Shown in pieces: positions 33,748 through 42,774 of a stretch of DNA of 49,290 nt. Location: NCBI GenBank assembly GCA_013822695.1, contig PNKW01000015.1, forward strand, positions 1 to 49,290. The letters run 5' to 3'. Each line of letters starts with the position of its first letter. Positions within the stretch are counted from its first letter, which is position 1. Under the pieces are notes generated by a model that saw nothing but the letters and a program-made list of their open reading frames with translations, made no database searches and was not told the origin of the DNA. The stretch comes from Erythrobacter sp. Its GTDB lineage: Bacteria; Pseudomonadota; Alphaproteobacteria; Sphingomonadales; Sphingomonadaceae. A program made the translations under genes and the position numbers.

Positions 33748-34137
33748 TCAGTCCGGGTTGCGCAGGTTCATCCAGTGCGCGGCCGCGACGATGGCGACCC
33801 CTGCGAGCGTCAGCAGGAATTCGTTGGTCCCGTGCGGCACCAGCAGCGCGATGCCCATCAGCGCGAGGCCCCCGAGCGCCACGTAGAACGGCCCGCGCCG
33901 CCCGTAGCGCAGCATCCCGCGCCCGATCGCCAGCGAAGCGACGATCAGCGCCAGCAGCAGGCCGATGCGGTGGATGTTCTCGTCGAGCAGGAAGTGCCCG
34001 CCGAGGCCCAGCGCCGAGACCACCAGCAGCGTCGCCAGGCAGTGCAACACGCAAAGGCCCGCAAGCCCGATCCCGAGCTGGTCGAGTCGGCGCCGCAGCG
34101 AGGGGCGACTCGCGGAAGGGTGGGCATCGGGGGTCAT
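33748..34137 (-). CDS. MerC domain-containing membrane protein
   Basis: This 129-residue protein has four hydrophobic segments and the MerC-type cysteine pair in the first ([13 protein letters not shown], Cys29 and Cys33). MerC proteins carry mercuric ions inward; in the absence of other mer genes a different metal or a haem/copper-related role is as likely. Neither this ATG nor an in-frame one at 34152 has an RBS. A 17-bp metalloregulator-like dyad lies at 34153-34169, at the start of the gene. It is divergent from the haem A synthase gene. Confidence 0.85.
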   Translation of the reverse strand: MTPDAHPSASRPSLRRRLDQLGIGLAGLCVLHCLATLLVVSALGLGGHFLLDENIHRIGLLLALIVASLAIGRGMLRYGRRGPFYVALGGLALMGIALLVPHGTNEFLLTLAGVAIVAAAHWMNLRNPD

Positions 34138-34152
34138 GCTGAGAGGGCACAT

Positions 34153-34169
34153 ATGTAATGTTGTTACAT
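34153..34169. promoter_or_regulatory. Dyad resembling a Fur-family (Zur-like) box
   Basis: ATGTAA-TGTTG-TTACAT is a perfect 6-bp inverted repeat in the divergent gap between the MerC and ctaA genes. Its left half, TGTAATGTT, equals the half-site of the proteobacterial Zur box as I know it. It overlaps the region where the MerC transcript must begin. Confidence 0.4.
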
Positions 34170-34258
34170 TGTGCAAGGCTGACTTGCGCTTATCGCACAG
34201 CGCTTTGCGGCGAACGGGCTTGCGCGCAGGGCCGCGCGGGGACAAAGAACGCGGCGTC

Positions 34259-35329
34259 ATGGCCACCTCTGCCTCCGTGTCCAATCTCTTCCCGGCCGCC
34301 GCCGCAACGCGCGCCCGCCCGCTGGCGATCGCCCGCTGGCTGGAGATCGTCGCGCTGCTGGTGGTGACGATCGTGGTCGTCGGCGGGATCACCCGGCTGA
34401 CCGAGAGCGGGCTGTCGATCACTGAATGGAACGTGGTCAGCGGCATCCTCCCGCCGCTGAGCGAGGCGGCGTGGCAGGCCGAATTCGCCAAATATCGCCT
34501 CACCGCGGAATTCCGCATGGAAAGCGGCCCGGCGGGGATGGATCTGGCCGCGTTCAAGTTCATCTTCTTCTGGGAGTGGTTCCACCGCCTCCTCGGCCGG
34601 GTGATCGGGCTCGCCTTCCTGCTGCCGCTGATCGTCTTTGCGCTGCGCCGCGCGATTCCGGCGGGCTTTGGCTGGCGGCTGATGGCGATGTTCGCGCTGA
34701 TATGCGGGCAAGGGGCGCTGGGGTGGTACATGGTGTCCTCGGGCGTGGGCGCCACGAACCTCACCGATGTGAGCCACTTCCGCCTCGCCGCGCACCTGCT
34801 GACCGCGCTGTTCCTGCTGGCGGGGCTGGTGTGGACCGCGCGCGACCTGCGGCTGCTCGCCCGCGATCCCGCCGCGCGCCCTGCCCCGCTGACCGCCGGG
34901 GCGGCGCTGGTGGCGGGGGTGCTCTTCGTGCAGTTGCTGCTCGGCGCTTTCGTGGCCGGACTCAACGCCGGGCACGCGGCGAGCGACTGGCCGCTGATGA
35001 ACGGGCAGCTGGTGCCCGACACCGATTGGTCGAATGGGGTGCTGTTCACCCTCGCCAATGACCCGTTCCTCCTCCACTTCATGCACCGCTGGGGGGCGTG
35101 GATCGCGGTCGCCGCGCTGGTGTGGCTGGCGCGCGGCGTGAGGAAGACCGACCGCTTTGCCAGCATCGCGGTCAACGCCGCCTTCGGGACGATGGTGCTG
35201 CTGGGCATTGCGACGGTGATGAGCGGCGTCTCGCTCTGGATCGCCGCCGCGCACCAGCTTGTCGGCGCGCTGACCGTGGCGGCGACGGTGCGCGCGATGC
35301 ATTCGCACGGCCTCGCCCGGAGCGCCTGA
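34259..35329 (+). CDS. ctaA: Haem A synthase (COX15/CtaA type)
   Basis: This 356-residue membrane protein converts haem O to haem A for aa3-type cytochrome oxidase. Eight membrane segments occur in two halves, each with the paired histidines expected of the family: FFWEWFHRLLGRVIGL and SHFRLAAHLLTAL in the first, LHFMHRWGAWIAV and AAHQLVGALTVA in the second. The hallmark GGITRLTESGLSITEW is at about 42-57. ATG 34259 has no strong RBS. Its stop shares a base with the cutA start (TGATG), so the two are coupled. It implies that the organism respires with haem A. Confidence 0.95.
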   Translation: MATSASVSNLFPAAAATRARPLAIARWLEIVALLVVTIVVVGGITRLTESGLSITEWNVVSGILPPLSEAAWQAEFAKYRLTAEFRMESGPAGMDLAAFKFIFFWEWFHRLLGRVIGLAFLLPLIVFALRRAIPAGFGWRLMAMFALICGQGALGWYMVSSGVGATNLTDVSHFRLAAHLLTALFLLAGLVWTARDLRLLARDPAARPAPLTAGAALVAGVLFVQLLLGAFVAGLNAGHAASDWPLMNGQLVPDTDWSNGVLFTLANDPFLLHFMHRWGAWIAVAALVWLARGVRKTDRFASIAVNAAFGTMVLLGIATVMSGVSLWIAAAHQLVGALTVAATVRAMHSHGLARSA

Positions 35330-35646
35330 TGGCCGCCGCGCTCGTCTGGTGCCCCTTCCCCGACGCCGACAGCGCCCGCGCCGCCGCCGACGCGCTGCTC
35401 GATGATGCGCTGATCGCCTGCGCCAATATCCTCGGCGCCATCGAGAGCCGCTTCGTGTGGGAGGGCGCGCGGGCCACCGGGAGCGAGGTCGGCGTGCTGT
35501 TCAAGACCACCGCCGAGCGGCTCGATGACGTGGTCGAACGCCTCGGCGAGCTGCACCCCTACGACACCCCGGCGATCATCGGCTGGCACGCCCATGCGGT
35601 CCATCCGGCCACTTTCGCATGGCTCGCAGGGAGCGTTCCGGACTAG
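35329..35646 (+). CDS. cutA: Divalent-cation tolerance protein CutA
   Basis: This 105-residue protein shows the CutA1 fold pattern: [59 protein letters not shown] and [12 protein letters not shown]. CutA is a very stable trimer of uncertain function, linked to copper tolerance in E. coli. It starts at the ATG overlapping the ctaA stop. The link with ctaA, a copper-oxidase maturation gene, and MerC makes a small metal-themed cluster, though this may be chance. Confidence 0.93.
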   Translation: MAAALVWCPFPDADSARAAADALLDDALIACANILGAIESRFVWEGARATGSEVGVLFKTTAERLDDVVERLGELHPYDTPAIIGWHAHAVHPATFAWLAGSVPD

Positions 35647-35803
35647 CGGTATTATTTTACCCTATCCAGAAATGGCGCTTTTGCTTGACTTCGCGCCCCC
35701 CAGACGACATTTGCGCGCCACTTCGCTCCCCGGGCCCGGCCCATGGGGGGCGATTCTTCCGGACATCCCCCGGCAGAGCAGATTCGAACCAAGGACACAT
35801 GCC

Positions 35804-36283
35804 ATGAAGGCGCTCAGCAAGCAGACCCGGTCGATCAAACCGGCCGAGGTCGAAAAGAACTGGCACATCATCGACGCCGACGGTCTCGTCGTCGGTCGTC
35901 TCGCCGCGATCATCGCCAACATCCTGCGCGGCAAGACCAAGCCGAGCTACACCCCGCACGTCGATTGCGGCGATCACGTGATCGTCATCAACGTCGAGAA
36001 GGTGAAGTTCACCGGCAACAAGATGGGCGACAAGGTCTATTACAAGCACACCGGCCACCCCGGCGGCATCAAGGAAACCACCCCCGCCAAGGTGCTGGGC
36101 GGCCGTTTCCCCGAGCGCGTGCTCGAAAAGGCTGTCGAGCGCATGATTCCGCGCGGGCCCCTGGGCCGTCAGCAGATGAAGGCGCTGCACCTCTATGCCG
36201 GCACCGAGCATCCCCATGACGGCCAGAAGCCGCAGGTGCTCGACGTCGCTTCCATGAACCGCAAGAACAAGGTGGCCGCATAA
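35804..36283 (+). CDS. rplM: 50S ribosomal protein L13
   Basis: This 159-residue protein contains [78 protein letters not shown] and the C-terminal [12 protein letters not shown]. It binds 23S rRNA early in 50S assembly. ATG 35804 follows AAGGA. A weak promoter may lie at 35685-35713 (TTGACT, 17 bp, CATTTG). The stop overlaps the rpsI start by one base, the usual L13-S9 operon. Confidence 0.98.
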   Translation: MKALSKQTRSIKPAEVEKNWHIIDADGLVVGRLAAIIANILRGKTKPSYTPHVDCGDHVIVINVEKVKFTGNKMGDKVYYKHTGHPGGIKETTPAKVLGGRFPERVLEKAVERMIPRGPLGRQQMKALHLYAGTEHPHDGQKPQVLDVASMNRKNKVAA

Positions 36284-36798
36284 TGTCTGATGAAACCACC
36301 ACCGTCTCGGATCTCGCCGATCTGAAGGACATCGCTGCTGGCGTTCCGCAGGGTGATGCCGCCGAGATCGCCCGCGTCGCCGCGCCGCTGCGCGAGCGCG
36401 AGATCGACGCGCAGGGCCGCGCCTACGCCACCGGCCGCCGCAAGGACGCGGTTGCCCGCGTGTGGGTCAAGCCCGGCACCGGCAAGATCACCATCAACGG
36501 CCGCGATCAGGAAGTGTACTTCGCACGCCCGACCCTGCGTCTCGTGATCAACCAGCCCTTCGGCGTGACCGACCGCACCGGCCAGTACGACGTCATCGCC
36601 ACCGTGCGCGGCGGCGGTCTGTCGGGCCAGGCGGGCGCCGTGAAGCACGGCATTGCCCAGGCGCTGAGCAAGTACGAGCCCGAACTGCGGAGCGCAGTGA
36701 AGGCCGAAGGCTTCCTCACCCGCGACAGCCGCGTGGTCGAGCGCAAGAAGTACGGCAAGGCCAAGGCCCGCCGCAGCTTCCAGTTCTCGAAGCGCTAG
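36283..36798 (+). CDS. rpsI: 30S ribosomal protein S9, with N-terminal extension
   Basis: This 171-residue protein has the S9 core from about residue 45: [61 protein letters not shown] and the conserved C-terminus RRSFQFSKR that reaches the P-site tRNA. The first ~44 residues are an acidic Asp/Ala/Glu-rich extension ([19 protein letters not shown]) absent from the 130-residue E. coli protein; such extensions occur in alphaproteobacteria. Followed by an intrinsic terminator. Confidence 0.98.
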   Translation: MSDETTTVSDLADLKDIAAGVPQGDAAEIARVAAPLREREIDAQGRAYATGRRKDAVARVWVKPGTGKITINGRDQEVYFARPTLRLVINQPFGVTDRTGQYDVIATVRGGGLSGQAGAVKHGIAQALSKYEPELRSAVKAEGFLTRDSRVVERKKYGKAKARRSFQFSKR

Positions 36799-36820
36799 GG
36801 CTTACGCCTTCAGGACAAGC

Positions 36821-36853
36821 AAAGGGCGGCCCCCGCAAGGGAGCCGCCCTTTT
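36821..36853 (+). terminator. Terminator of the rplM-rpsI operon
   Basis: AAAGGGCGGC (36821-36830) pairs with GCCGCCCTTT (36843-36852) around a 12-nt loop, with TTTT at 36850-36853. It lies 22 nt after the rpsI stop. Confidence 0.85.
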
Positions 36854-36874
36854 CGTTTGCGGACGCTGCAGGAG

Positions 36875-37072
36875 TCAGCGTTGCATCAAGGACAGCGCGA
36901 AGAACAAGCCCGTGCCCGACAGGAACAGCGGCCACGACCAGAACATCCGCACGTCGCCCAGCGAAACCATGTGGATCGCCAAGGGCCCCGCGCTGGTGCC
37001 CTGCGATCCAATCACTACCGCAATCGCCGCCGAAACGATTGCGCCGAACACAACCGATTTGATCACGTCCAT
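36875..37072 (-). CDS. Small membrane protein, 65 aa
   Basis: ATG 37072 has AAGG about 5 nt upstream. The product has two hydrophobic segments (VVFGAIVSAAIAVVIG; WSWPLFLSGTGLFFALSL) joined by a short loop, and ends in a basic residue. No family is recognised. It is a lone minus-strand gene convergent with rpsI across the terminator. The 197 bp upstream of it (37073-37269) contain no gene that I can support. Confidence 0.65.
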   Translation of the reverse strand: MDVIKSVVFGAIVSAAIAVVIGSQGTSAGPLAIHMVSLGDVRMFWSWPLFLSGTGLFFALSLMQR

Positions 37073-37269
37073 CGCCTTTCCCTTGGCGCGCGCACCCTCT
37101 GAGGCGGCGCTGGGTGAAAAGGGTGCAGGCACGCGTGAACGACAATCGGGTAAATGCCGCCCCCGCGCACCTGCGCAGGAGTATTGACCAACAAGGTCTT
37201 AACGCGGGCAATAGATAAAAGGTTAAGGCCGATCCGGGGGAAATTACCGAGCCTTGAGCGGTTCCCGGC

Positions 37270-38031
37270 CTAGGACTCCACCCCAGCGCCGATCAGCCGG
37301 AGGTGCGTTGCGATCACCCCGCCGGCCTCGCATTCGATCACCCGCCAGCACGCCGGGGTCTCGTGGCGTAGCCGGGTCGAGAGGGTGCCGGTGCCGATCA
37401 TCCGCATCGCATGACCCCCCTTTTCGCGGTGCTGGTCGAAGGGGACGTGAACGTGGCCCGAGATCACCGCATCCGCCCCCGCCGCCGCCAGTGCCGCGAA
37501 CGCCTTGTCGCCGCCGATGGTCGGGTTGTGCGGCTTGCCCGCGTCACCCAGCAGCGGGTGGTGGGCGATGACGATCACCGTGCGCGGGTCTCCCGCCGCC
37601 TTGAGCGCGCCGATCGCACCCAGCGTCTGGCGCAGCGCGGCGGGTTTGACCACGCCGTCGCTCCACGGAAAGCGGGTCTGCGCGCGCACGGTCGTGCGCA
37701 GCGGCACCAGCACCACCTCGGCGCTTTCGAAACCGTCTGCCACCGCTGCCCGGAGGCGGTTATAGCGGCGGAAGGGATCGGTGAACCGCTCCCACGGGTT
37801 GTAATAGGGCATGTCGTGATTGCCCGGCTCGAGCACCACCGGCACGCCGAGCGCGGCGAACCATTCGCGCGCAGCGGCATATTCCGAATGCTTGGCGCGC
37901 TGGGTGAGATCGCCGGTGCACACCACCGCATCGGGCTTTTCGCGCGCGACCGCCTCCGCCACCGCGGCCAGCGCGGCAGGGTCCTCGACGCCGAAATGGA
38001 CATCGCTGATATGGAACAGGCGGGTCGGCAT
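37270..38031 (-). CDS. Metallophosphoesterase (calcineurin-like), 3',5'-cyclic nucleotide phosphodiesterase-type
   Basis: This 253-residue cytoplasmic enzyme has all five metallophosphoesterase blocks: LFHISDVHFG, VVCTGDLTQRAK, VVLEPGNHDMPYYNPWERF, VIVIAHHPLL and AVISGHVHVPFDQH. These bind two metals in the CpdA/YfcE-like fold. The substrate may be a cyclic nucleotide or other phosphodiester; sequence alone does not decide. Start ATG 38031 leaves an 8-nt gap after the membrane-protein gene upstream, so the two form an operon. Confidence 0.9.
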   Translation of the reverse strand: MPTRLFHISDVHFGVEDPAALAAVAEAVAREKPDAVVCTGDLTQRAKHSEYAAAREWFAALGVPVVLEPGNHDMPYYNPWERFTDPFRRYNRLRAAVADGFESAEVVLVPLRTTVRAQTRFPWSDGVVKPAALRQTLGAIGALKAAGDPRTVIVIAHHPLLGDAGKPHNPTIGGDKAFAALAAAGADAVISGHVHVPFDQHREKGGHAMRMIGTGTLSTRLRHETPACWRVIECEAGGVIATHLRLIGAGVES

Positions 38032-38039
38032 GGGCGGCG

Positions 38040-38312
38040 CTATAGCTTGCCGTTCAGAATAAGCCACGCCGCACCCGCATTGACGGCGGAATAGACCGCA
38101 TAGGCCCACACGAAGCCCGGCCAGCCCTTCACCGACAGCAGCAGCGCGAAGAACAGCACCGCGAACTCGCTCAGCATCGCGGCGCGACGGCCGAGGGTCT
38201 GGCTCGCCGCGGGCAGGCGCGCGAACAGCGGGTGCCCGCGCGCGAAAACCGCGGCGAAGATCGCGAAGTTGGCGATTCCCATGAGGAAGATGATCGCGGT
38301 GGCGGACGACAT
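38040..38312 (-). CDS. Hypothetical membrane protein, 90 aa
   Basis: Three hydrophobic segments are visible: TAIIFLMGIANFAIFAAVF, EFAVLFFALLLSVKGWPGFVWA and YSAVNAGAAWLIL. ATG 38312 has no RBS; the frame runs further up to 38375 but with no better start. It is probably co-transcribed with the phosphoesterase gene 8 nt downstream. Function unknown. Confidence 0.7.
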   Translation of the reverse strand: MSSATAIIFLMGIANFAIFAAVFARGHPLFARLPAASQTLGRRAAMLSEFAVLFFALLLSVKGWPGFVWAYAVYSAVNAGAAWLILNGKL

Positions 38313-38542
38313 GGGGTGAATATGGCGCTGCGCTGGTCGATTGGAAACCGCCATTTGTCGCCCCGGCGATGCCATTGGTCATGTCGCTGCCGCGCCGGTC
38401 GAGCGGCTGAGCGGGGTTGATCGACATCGCCGTGCGGACAGTCGGGGCGGGGCGTATCAAGGGTTTCAGCAGGGAGCCTGGCACCCCCCGGATCGGACCC
38501 CCGCCCGATCTCAGGCCCCTGCGAAAGATGGAGGATACCCCG

Positions 38543-38878
38543 ATGAACACCCTTGCGAAGACGCTCAGTCATTCCCTGATGGCGGCCGGCCTTTCGGCCG
38601 CGCTCGTCGCCCCGGCGTTTGCCGGCAACCCGTTTGCAGAAACCCCGCGCAACACCGCCGAAGTGCACTTCGCCGATCTCGACCTCGGCACCGAAGCCGG
38701 CCAGCGCATGCTCGATGCCCGCATCGAAGGCGCGATCCGCAAGGTGTGCCGCGCTGCCGACGTCAAGACCGGCACGCGGATCATGGATCAGAGCGCGCGG
38801 GACTGCAAAGCGCGCGCCCGCGCCGACGCCAAGAACCAGGTCGCAGCCCTGAAGGCCGACGCACAGCGCGGCGGTTGA
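38543..38878 (+). CDS. UrcA family protein, secreted
   Basis: This 111-residue protein has a signal peptide (about 1-28, ending APAFA) and the UrcA family core: VHFADLDLGTEAGQRMLDAR, then IEGAIRKVC and a second Cys in ARDCKARAR, which may form a disulfide. UrcA proteins are small exported proteins of unknown function found in sphingomonads and caulobacters. ATG 38543 has a strong RBS (GGAGG, about 8 nt upstream). The gene stands alone, with 230 bp of non-coding DNA upstream and its own terminator. Confidence 0.88.
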   Translation: MNTLAKTLSHSLMAAGLSAALVAPAFAGNPFAETPRNTAEVHFADLDLGTEAGQRMLDARIEGAIRKVCRAADVKTGTRIMDQSARDCKARARADAKNQVAALKADAQRGG

Positions 38879-38920
38879 TCCGCCCCGAACTTGCCCCGCG
38901 CACCCTCGCGCGCGAGGCAT

Positions 38921-38963
38921 ACGGCCCGAACCCTTCCAGTCCCTGGGGTTCGGGCCGTTTTTT
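38921..38963 (+). terminator. Strong intrinsic terminator after the UrcA gene
   Basis: ACGGCCCGAACCC (38921-38933) pairs perfectly with GGGTTCGGGCCGT (38946-38958), followed by a T-run at 38958-38963. Confidence 0.92.
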
Positions 38964-39005
38964 GTTTTGCGTCGCGCAGGCGCGAAACCTCAAACAAAAA
39001 ACCCT

Positions 39006-39761
39006 CTATCTTCCGGCCATCGCCTTGACGCGCGCGAGGTAGGTTCTGCCAATGCGCAGTGCCTCGCCATTGACCAGCTCTGCCGACCACACGCCGAGGC
39101 CATCGTGCCGCAGCCCGCGGATGTGATCGCGGCGCAGGATCGTCGAGCGGTGGATGCGGATGAACTGTTCGGGATCGAGCCGCTCTTCCAGCCCCGCGAT
39201 GGTCTGCAGCAGCAGGTAGGAGCGCGCATTCTCCGCACCGCCCACATGTAGCCGCACGTAATCGCGCTCGGCATCGATCTGGTGGACTTCGCTCACCGCG
39301 ATCCGCAGCAGCTCCGAACGGTGCGGCACCCACAGCTCGTCGAGATAGCGCCCCGCCTTCTGGCGGCGCTGCCCGCGGCGGGCGACGGCGCGTTCGATCG
39401 CGCGCTCGAGCCGGTCAGCGGAGACCGGCTTCAGCACATAGTCGACCGCCTCGAGATCAAAGGCCTCGACCGCGAAGTGATCATGCGCGGTGACGAAAAT
39501 CACCACCGGCGCCTGCGGCTGCGCGGCGAAGTGGCGCGCGACTCCCAGCCCGTCGAGCTCCGGCATGGTCATGTCGAGCAGCACCAGATCAGGCTCGAGC
39601 TTTTCTGCGAGCCGCAGCGCAGCCGCGCCGTCGCTGGCGGTGCCGACCACGCGCACCGCCGGGATCTCGGCGCAGATCACCTGCACGCGTTCGACCGCGA
39701 GCGGTTCGTCGTCGACGATCAGGGTTCGGAGCGCGGCGTTCTCGGTTTCAGTCTCAAGCAT
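39006..39761 (-). CDS. LytTR-family response regulator
   Basis: This 251-residue regulator has a receiver domain (about 10-125) with TLIVDDEPLAVERV, phospho-acceptor Asp63 in VLLDMTMPELDG, and KPV late in the domain. A LytTR DNA-binding domain follows (about 145-251: VSEVHQIDAERDYVRLH, FIRIHRSTILRRDHI). It starts 8 nt inside the end of the kinase gene, so the pair is tightly coupled. LytTR regulators often control envelope, peptidase or stationary-phase genes; the target here is unknown. Confidence 0.93.
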   Translation of the reverse strand: MLETETENAALRTLIVDDEPLAVERVQVICAEIPAVRVVGTASDGAAALRLAEKLEPDLVLLDMTMPELDGLGVARHFAAQPQAPVVIFVTAHDHFAVEAFDLEAVDYVLKPVSADRLERAIERAVARRGQRRQKAGRYLDELWVPHRSELLRIAVSEVHQIDAERDYVRLHVGGAENARSYLLLQTIAGLEERLDPEQFIRIHRSTILRRDHIRGLRHDGLGVWSAELVNGEALRIGRTYLARVKAMAGR

Positions 39762-41001
39762 GGCGGGAAACAGGTCTCGACAGAGGAATACGGATTTCGG
39801 TGCAATAGCCGCCCGGCACGGGGGCGGAAGCAAAGCCGATATCGGGCCCGAAGCGCGCCTCGAGCCGGTCGCGGACATTGGCGAGGCCGATGCCGAAGCC
39901 GTGGGTGGTGCCCTGCGGCACGCCCGGCCCATCATCGCCGACGTTGATGACGAGACGGTCGAACTCCTCGCGCGCGGCCACGGTGATCGTCACCGGGCGC
40001 GAGACGGGGGAGACGGCGTATTTCACCGAATTCTCGACCAGTGGCTGCAGGATCATCCCCGGCACGCGGCATTCCTCGAGATCGACGGGAAGGTCGAACT
40101 GCGTCACCAGCCGGGTCGGAAAGCGCACCGCCTCGATATCGAGGTAGAGCTTCTGGAGGTCGAACTCGCCGCGCAAGCTGACATCGGCGGTCGGCTCGGT
40201 GGCGAGGCTGTGGCGGTAGAAGCGGCTGATCGTCTGGATCATCCGCTCGGCGCTGTCGGCCTTGCCCGTCATCACCAGCGCCGAGAGCGAATTCAGCGTG
40301 TTGAACAGGAAATGCGGGTTCACCTGATAGCGCAAGGATCGCAGTTCGGCGGCCTTGGCGGCGGAACGGAACTGCTCCTCGCGCCGCTGCGCCGCCTGCG
40401 CCTGCACCCCTGCCAGCAGTGCAAAGTAGGTGGACGCCCAGGCCAGCAGCAGGAAGTACCGCCCGAGCGCGACGTCAAGCAGCTGGCGCCAGAACTCGTC
40501 GCTGGATTCGGCCGACTCGAGGATGACCGACTGGGTGGCTGCGGGGCCGCCCGCACCTGCCGCGCCATCCTGACGTATCGGCACGTCGATCAGCAGGTTG
40601 CCGCTTTCGTCGCGCCGCAGGTTGAGGTTGTTCTTCTGCGCATAGGCCTGCTCCATCGCCGGCCAGATGTCCTTGAAGACCAGATAGTTGATCTGTCCGA
40701 TCGCAATGGAAGCCGGAAGCGCGAGCACCAGCGCAGCCGAAATCTTAAGCCATAGCTGCCGGTTGTCGAACAGCCGCAGCAGCAGCCACAGCACCAGCGT
40801 CAGCAACACGCCCGCTCCGGTCACGACCAGACGCCGCCAGCCGAGCTCGAACTGCAAGCCGAAGTCGAGCACCATGCTGCGCAGCGTGGCGATCACGAAA
40901 TAGGTCGCCCACAGCACCACCATCGAGATCAGGACCGTGCGGAAGGACACAGTTGCAGGGGACTCGGCGGGCGCGCTATCGCTGTGCGGGATCGTCGTCA
41001 T
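39754..41001 (-). CDS. LytS/YehU-type sensor histidine kinase
   Basis: This 415-residue kinase has four N-terminal hydrophobic segments (about 20-40, 58-77, 87-105 and 182-200), with a periplasmic-looking loop at about 110-180. The His_kinase domain has QVNPHFLFNTLNSLSAL (phospho-acceptor His230), followed by an ATPase domain with PLVENSVKYAV (N box) and GDDGPGV / GIGLANVRDRL (G boxes). No known sensor fold is visible. Its stop overlaps the response-regulator start. Located convergent to no gene and downstream of fumC on the same strand, but separated by 118 bp. Confidence 0.93.
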   Translation of the reverse strand: MTTIPHSDSAPAESPATVSFRTVLISMVVLWATYFVIATLRSMVLDFGLQFELGWRRLVVTGAGVLLTLVLWLLLRLFDNRQLWLKISAALVLALPASIAIGQINYLVFKDIWPAMEQAYAQKNNLNLRRDESGNLLIDVPIRQDGAAGAGGPAATQSVILESAESSDEFWRQLLDVALGRYFLLLAWASTYFALLAGVQAQAAQRREEQFRSAAKAAELRSLRYQVNPHFLFNTLNSLSALVMTGKADSAERMIQTISRFYRHSLATEPTADVSLRGEFDLQKLYLDIEAVRFPTRLVTQFDLPVDLEECRVPGMILQPLVENSVKYAVSPVSRPVTITVAAREEFDRLVINVGDDGPGVPQGTTHGFGIGLANVRDRLEARFGPDIGFASAPVPGGYCTEIRIPLSRPVSRHA

Positions 41002-41119
41002 TATGCCAAACGCGATAACGCCCCGCCGGAGCGATGGCTACCGGGCAGGGCGCATATCGTCGGGCGGAGACTCGCCTTGGTCGAATAATGAACAGCCGTT
41101 CAGGATCGATCAACAGCTC

Positions 41120-42535
41120 TTAATCTCTGGGCTTGATCATGTCCGAGGGCACCACCCACTGCGCAAACTGCTCTTCGGTGAGCAGGCCGAGCGCCAGAGC
41201 GGACTCCTTCAAAGTCGTCCCTTCCGCATGGGCCTTCTTGGCGATCTTGGCCGCGTTGTCGTAGCCGATGTGCGGGTTGAGCGCGGTCACCAGCATCAGG
41301 CTTTCGTTCAGCAGCTGGGTGATGCGGGTGGTGTTCGCCTCGATCCCGACCACGCAATTGTCGGTGAAGGCGTGGGACGCATCGCCGATCAGCTTCATCG
41401 ATTGCAGCACGTTATAGATGATCACCGGCTTGAAGACGTTGAGTTCCAGATGCCCGTGCGATCCGGCCACCGTCACCGCCATGTGGTTGCCCATCACCTG
41501 CGCGCAGACCATCGTCATCGCCTCGCACTGGGTCGGGTTGACCTTGCCCGGCATGATCGAGGAGCCCGGCTCATTGGCGGGGAGGCTGAGTTCGCCAAGG
41601 CCGGAACGGGGGCCCGAGCCCAGCAGGCGGATGTCATTGGCGATCTTCATCAGGCTGACCGCGAGCACGTTGAGCGCGCCCGAAATCTCGACCATCGCGT
41701 CATGCGCGGCCAAGGCCTCGAACTTGTTGGGCGCGGTGACGAAGGCGTGGCCGGTCTCGGCGGCGACTTCGGCGGCAAAGGCCGTGTCGAAGCCGACCTT
41801 GGCGTTGATCCCGGTGCCGACCGCCGTGCCGCCCTGCGCCAGTTCGAGCACGCGCGGAAGCGCCGCTTCCACCCGCTTGATCCCGTAACCGACCTGCGCC
41901 GCGTAGCCCGAGAATTCCTGTCCCAGCGTCATCGGGGTCGCATCCTGCAAATGGGTGCGACCGATCTTGACGATGGGCGCAAATTCCTGCGCCTTGGCAT
42001 CGAGCGCGCCGTGGAGCTTCCTCAGCGCCGGGATCAGGTGATCCAGCGCCTCGACCGCCGCGGCGATGTGCATCGCGGTGGGAAAGGTGTCGTTCGACGA
42101 CTGGCCCATGTTGCAGTGGTCATTGGGATGGACCGGGGTCTTGCCGCCCTTCTTGCCGGTGAGGATCTCGTTCGCGCGGCTCGCGATCACCTCGTTGGCG
42201 TTCATGTTCGACTGGGTGCCAGAGCCGGTCTGCCACACCACCAGCGGGAACTGGTCGGCGAGCGTCCCGTCGATCACCTCGCGCGCGGCCTGGACGATCG
42301 CCTCGCCAATGCCGGCATCGAGCACGCCCAGCTTCATGTTTGCGCGCGCGGCCGAAAGCTTCTGCACGCCCAGCGCGCGGACGAGGGCGGGGGGCATGGT
42401 CTCGCCGCCGATCGGGAAATTGACGATCGAGCGCTGGGTCTGCGCGCCCCAGTGCATGGCGGCGGGAACTGCCACTTCGCCCAGCGAATCGGTCTCGATC
42501 CGCACCTCACCGCTGCTCACCGTCATGTCACTCAT
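41120..42535 (-). CDS. fumC: Class II fumarate hydratase
   Basis: This 471-residue iron-free fumarase interconverts fumarate and malate in the TCA cycle. Motifs: [52 protein letters not shown], the family signature [17 protein letters not shown] and the [15 protein letters not shown] end. ATG 42535 is chosen because AGGG is at 9-nt spacing; ATG 42544 three codons earlier lies directly on that RBS. A 9-bp dyad sits about 35-64 nt upstream of the start. fumC is divergent from the PIMT-like gene. Confidence 0.97.
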   Translation of the reverse strand: MSDMTVSSGEVRIETDSLGEVAVPAAMHWGAQTQRSIVNFPIGGETMPPALVRALGVQKLSAARANMKLGVLDAGIGEAIVQAAREVIDGTLADQFPLVVWQTGSGTQSNMNANEVIASRANEILTGKKGGKTPVHPNDHCNMGQSSNDTFPTAMHIAAAVEALDHLIPALRKLHGALDAKAQEFAPIVKIGRTHLQDATPMTLGQEFSGYAAQVGYGIKRVEAALPRVLELAQGGTAVGTGINAKVGFDTAFAAEVAAETGHAFVTAPNKFEALAAHDAMVEISGALNVLAVSLMKIANDIRLLGSGPRSGLGELSLPANEPGSSIMPGKVNPTQCEAMTMVCAQVMGNHMAVTVAGSHGHLELNVFKPVIIYNVLQSMKLIGDASHAFTDNCVVGIEANTTRITQLLNESLMLVTALNPHIGYDNAAKIAKKAHAEGTTLKESALALGLLTEEQFAQWVVPSDMIKPRD

Positions 42536-42569
42536 CGAAGCCATCCCTCACTAAGTCGATTTGCGCCCC

Positions 42570-42599
42570 ACAGGGTCTGGCGCTCCCCCTAGACCCTGT
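42570..42599. promoter_or_regulatory. 9-bp dyad upstream of fumC
   Basis: ACAGGGTCT (42570-42578) and AGACCCTGT (42591-42599) are perfect inverted arms with a 12-bp spacer, in the divergent gap between fumC and the PIMT-like gene. It may be an operator or a hairpin in the fumC leader. Confidence 0.35.
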
Positions 42600-42730
42600 T
42601 TCAGCCGGGTGGAAGCAGGGTCACGCACGGCCATGCGCTTTGGTCAAAGGCATATGGTGCACTTGCACTATAGGCGCCTTCGACAGGGCAAATACCTTGG
42701 AAGGCAGACCCGGCGCGGCTAAGGAGAGTG

Positions 42731-42758
42731 TTGACGGACTGTATTGCGAACCTACTAC
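42731..42758 (+). promoter_or_regulatory. Candidate promoter of the PIMT-like/tolC operon
   Basis: TTGACG (42731-42736), 16 bp, TACTAC (42753-42758). The predicted start is about 10 nt before ATG 42775, which leaves a very short 5' UTR. Confidence 0.35.
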
Positions 42759-42774
42759 AGTCACCCGAGAGACA

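Noticed and set aside
33748..35604. Long minus-strand frame of over 600 codons including merC
   Set aside because: Only the last 129 residues (MerC) show a real family; the rest is antisense to ctaA and cutA.
35781..35790. GATTCGAACC, reverse complement of a tRNA T-loop consensus, before rplM
   Set aside because: Flanking bases do not form the T-stem, acceptor or anticodon arms on either strand, so no tRNA can be built.
37160..37240. TTGACC and AT-rich bases suggesting a plus-strand promoter, plus a GGTCTTAAC/GGTTAAGGCC dyad
   Set aside because: No convincing -10 at a normal spacing and no plus-strand gene follows; the dyad has a wobble pair and a long loop.
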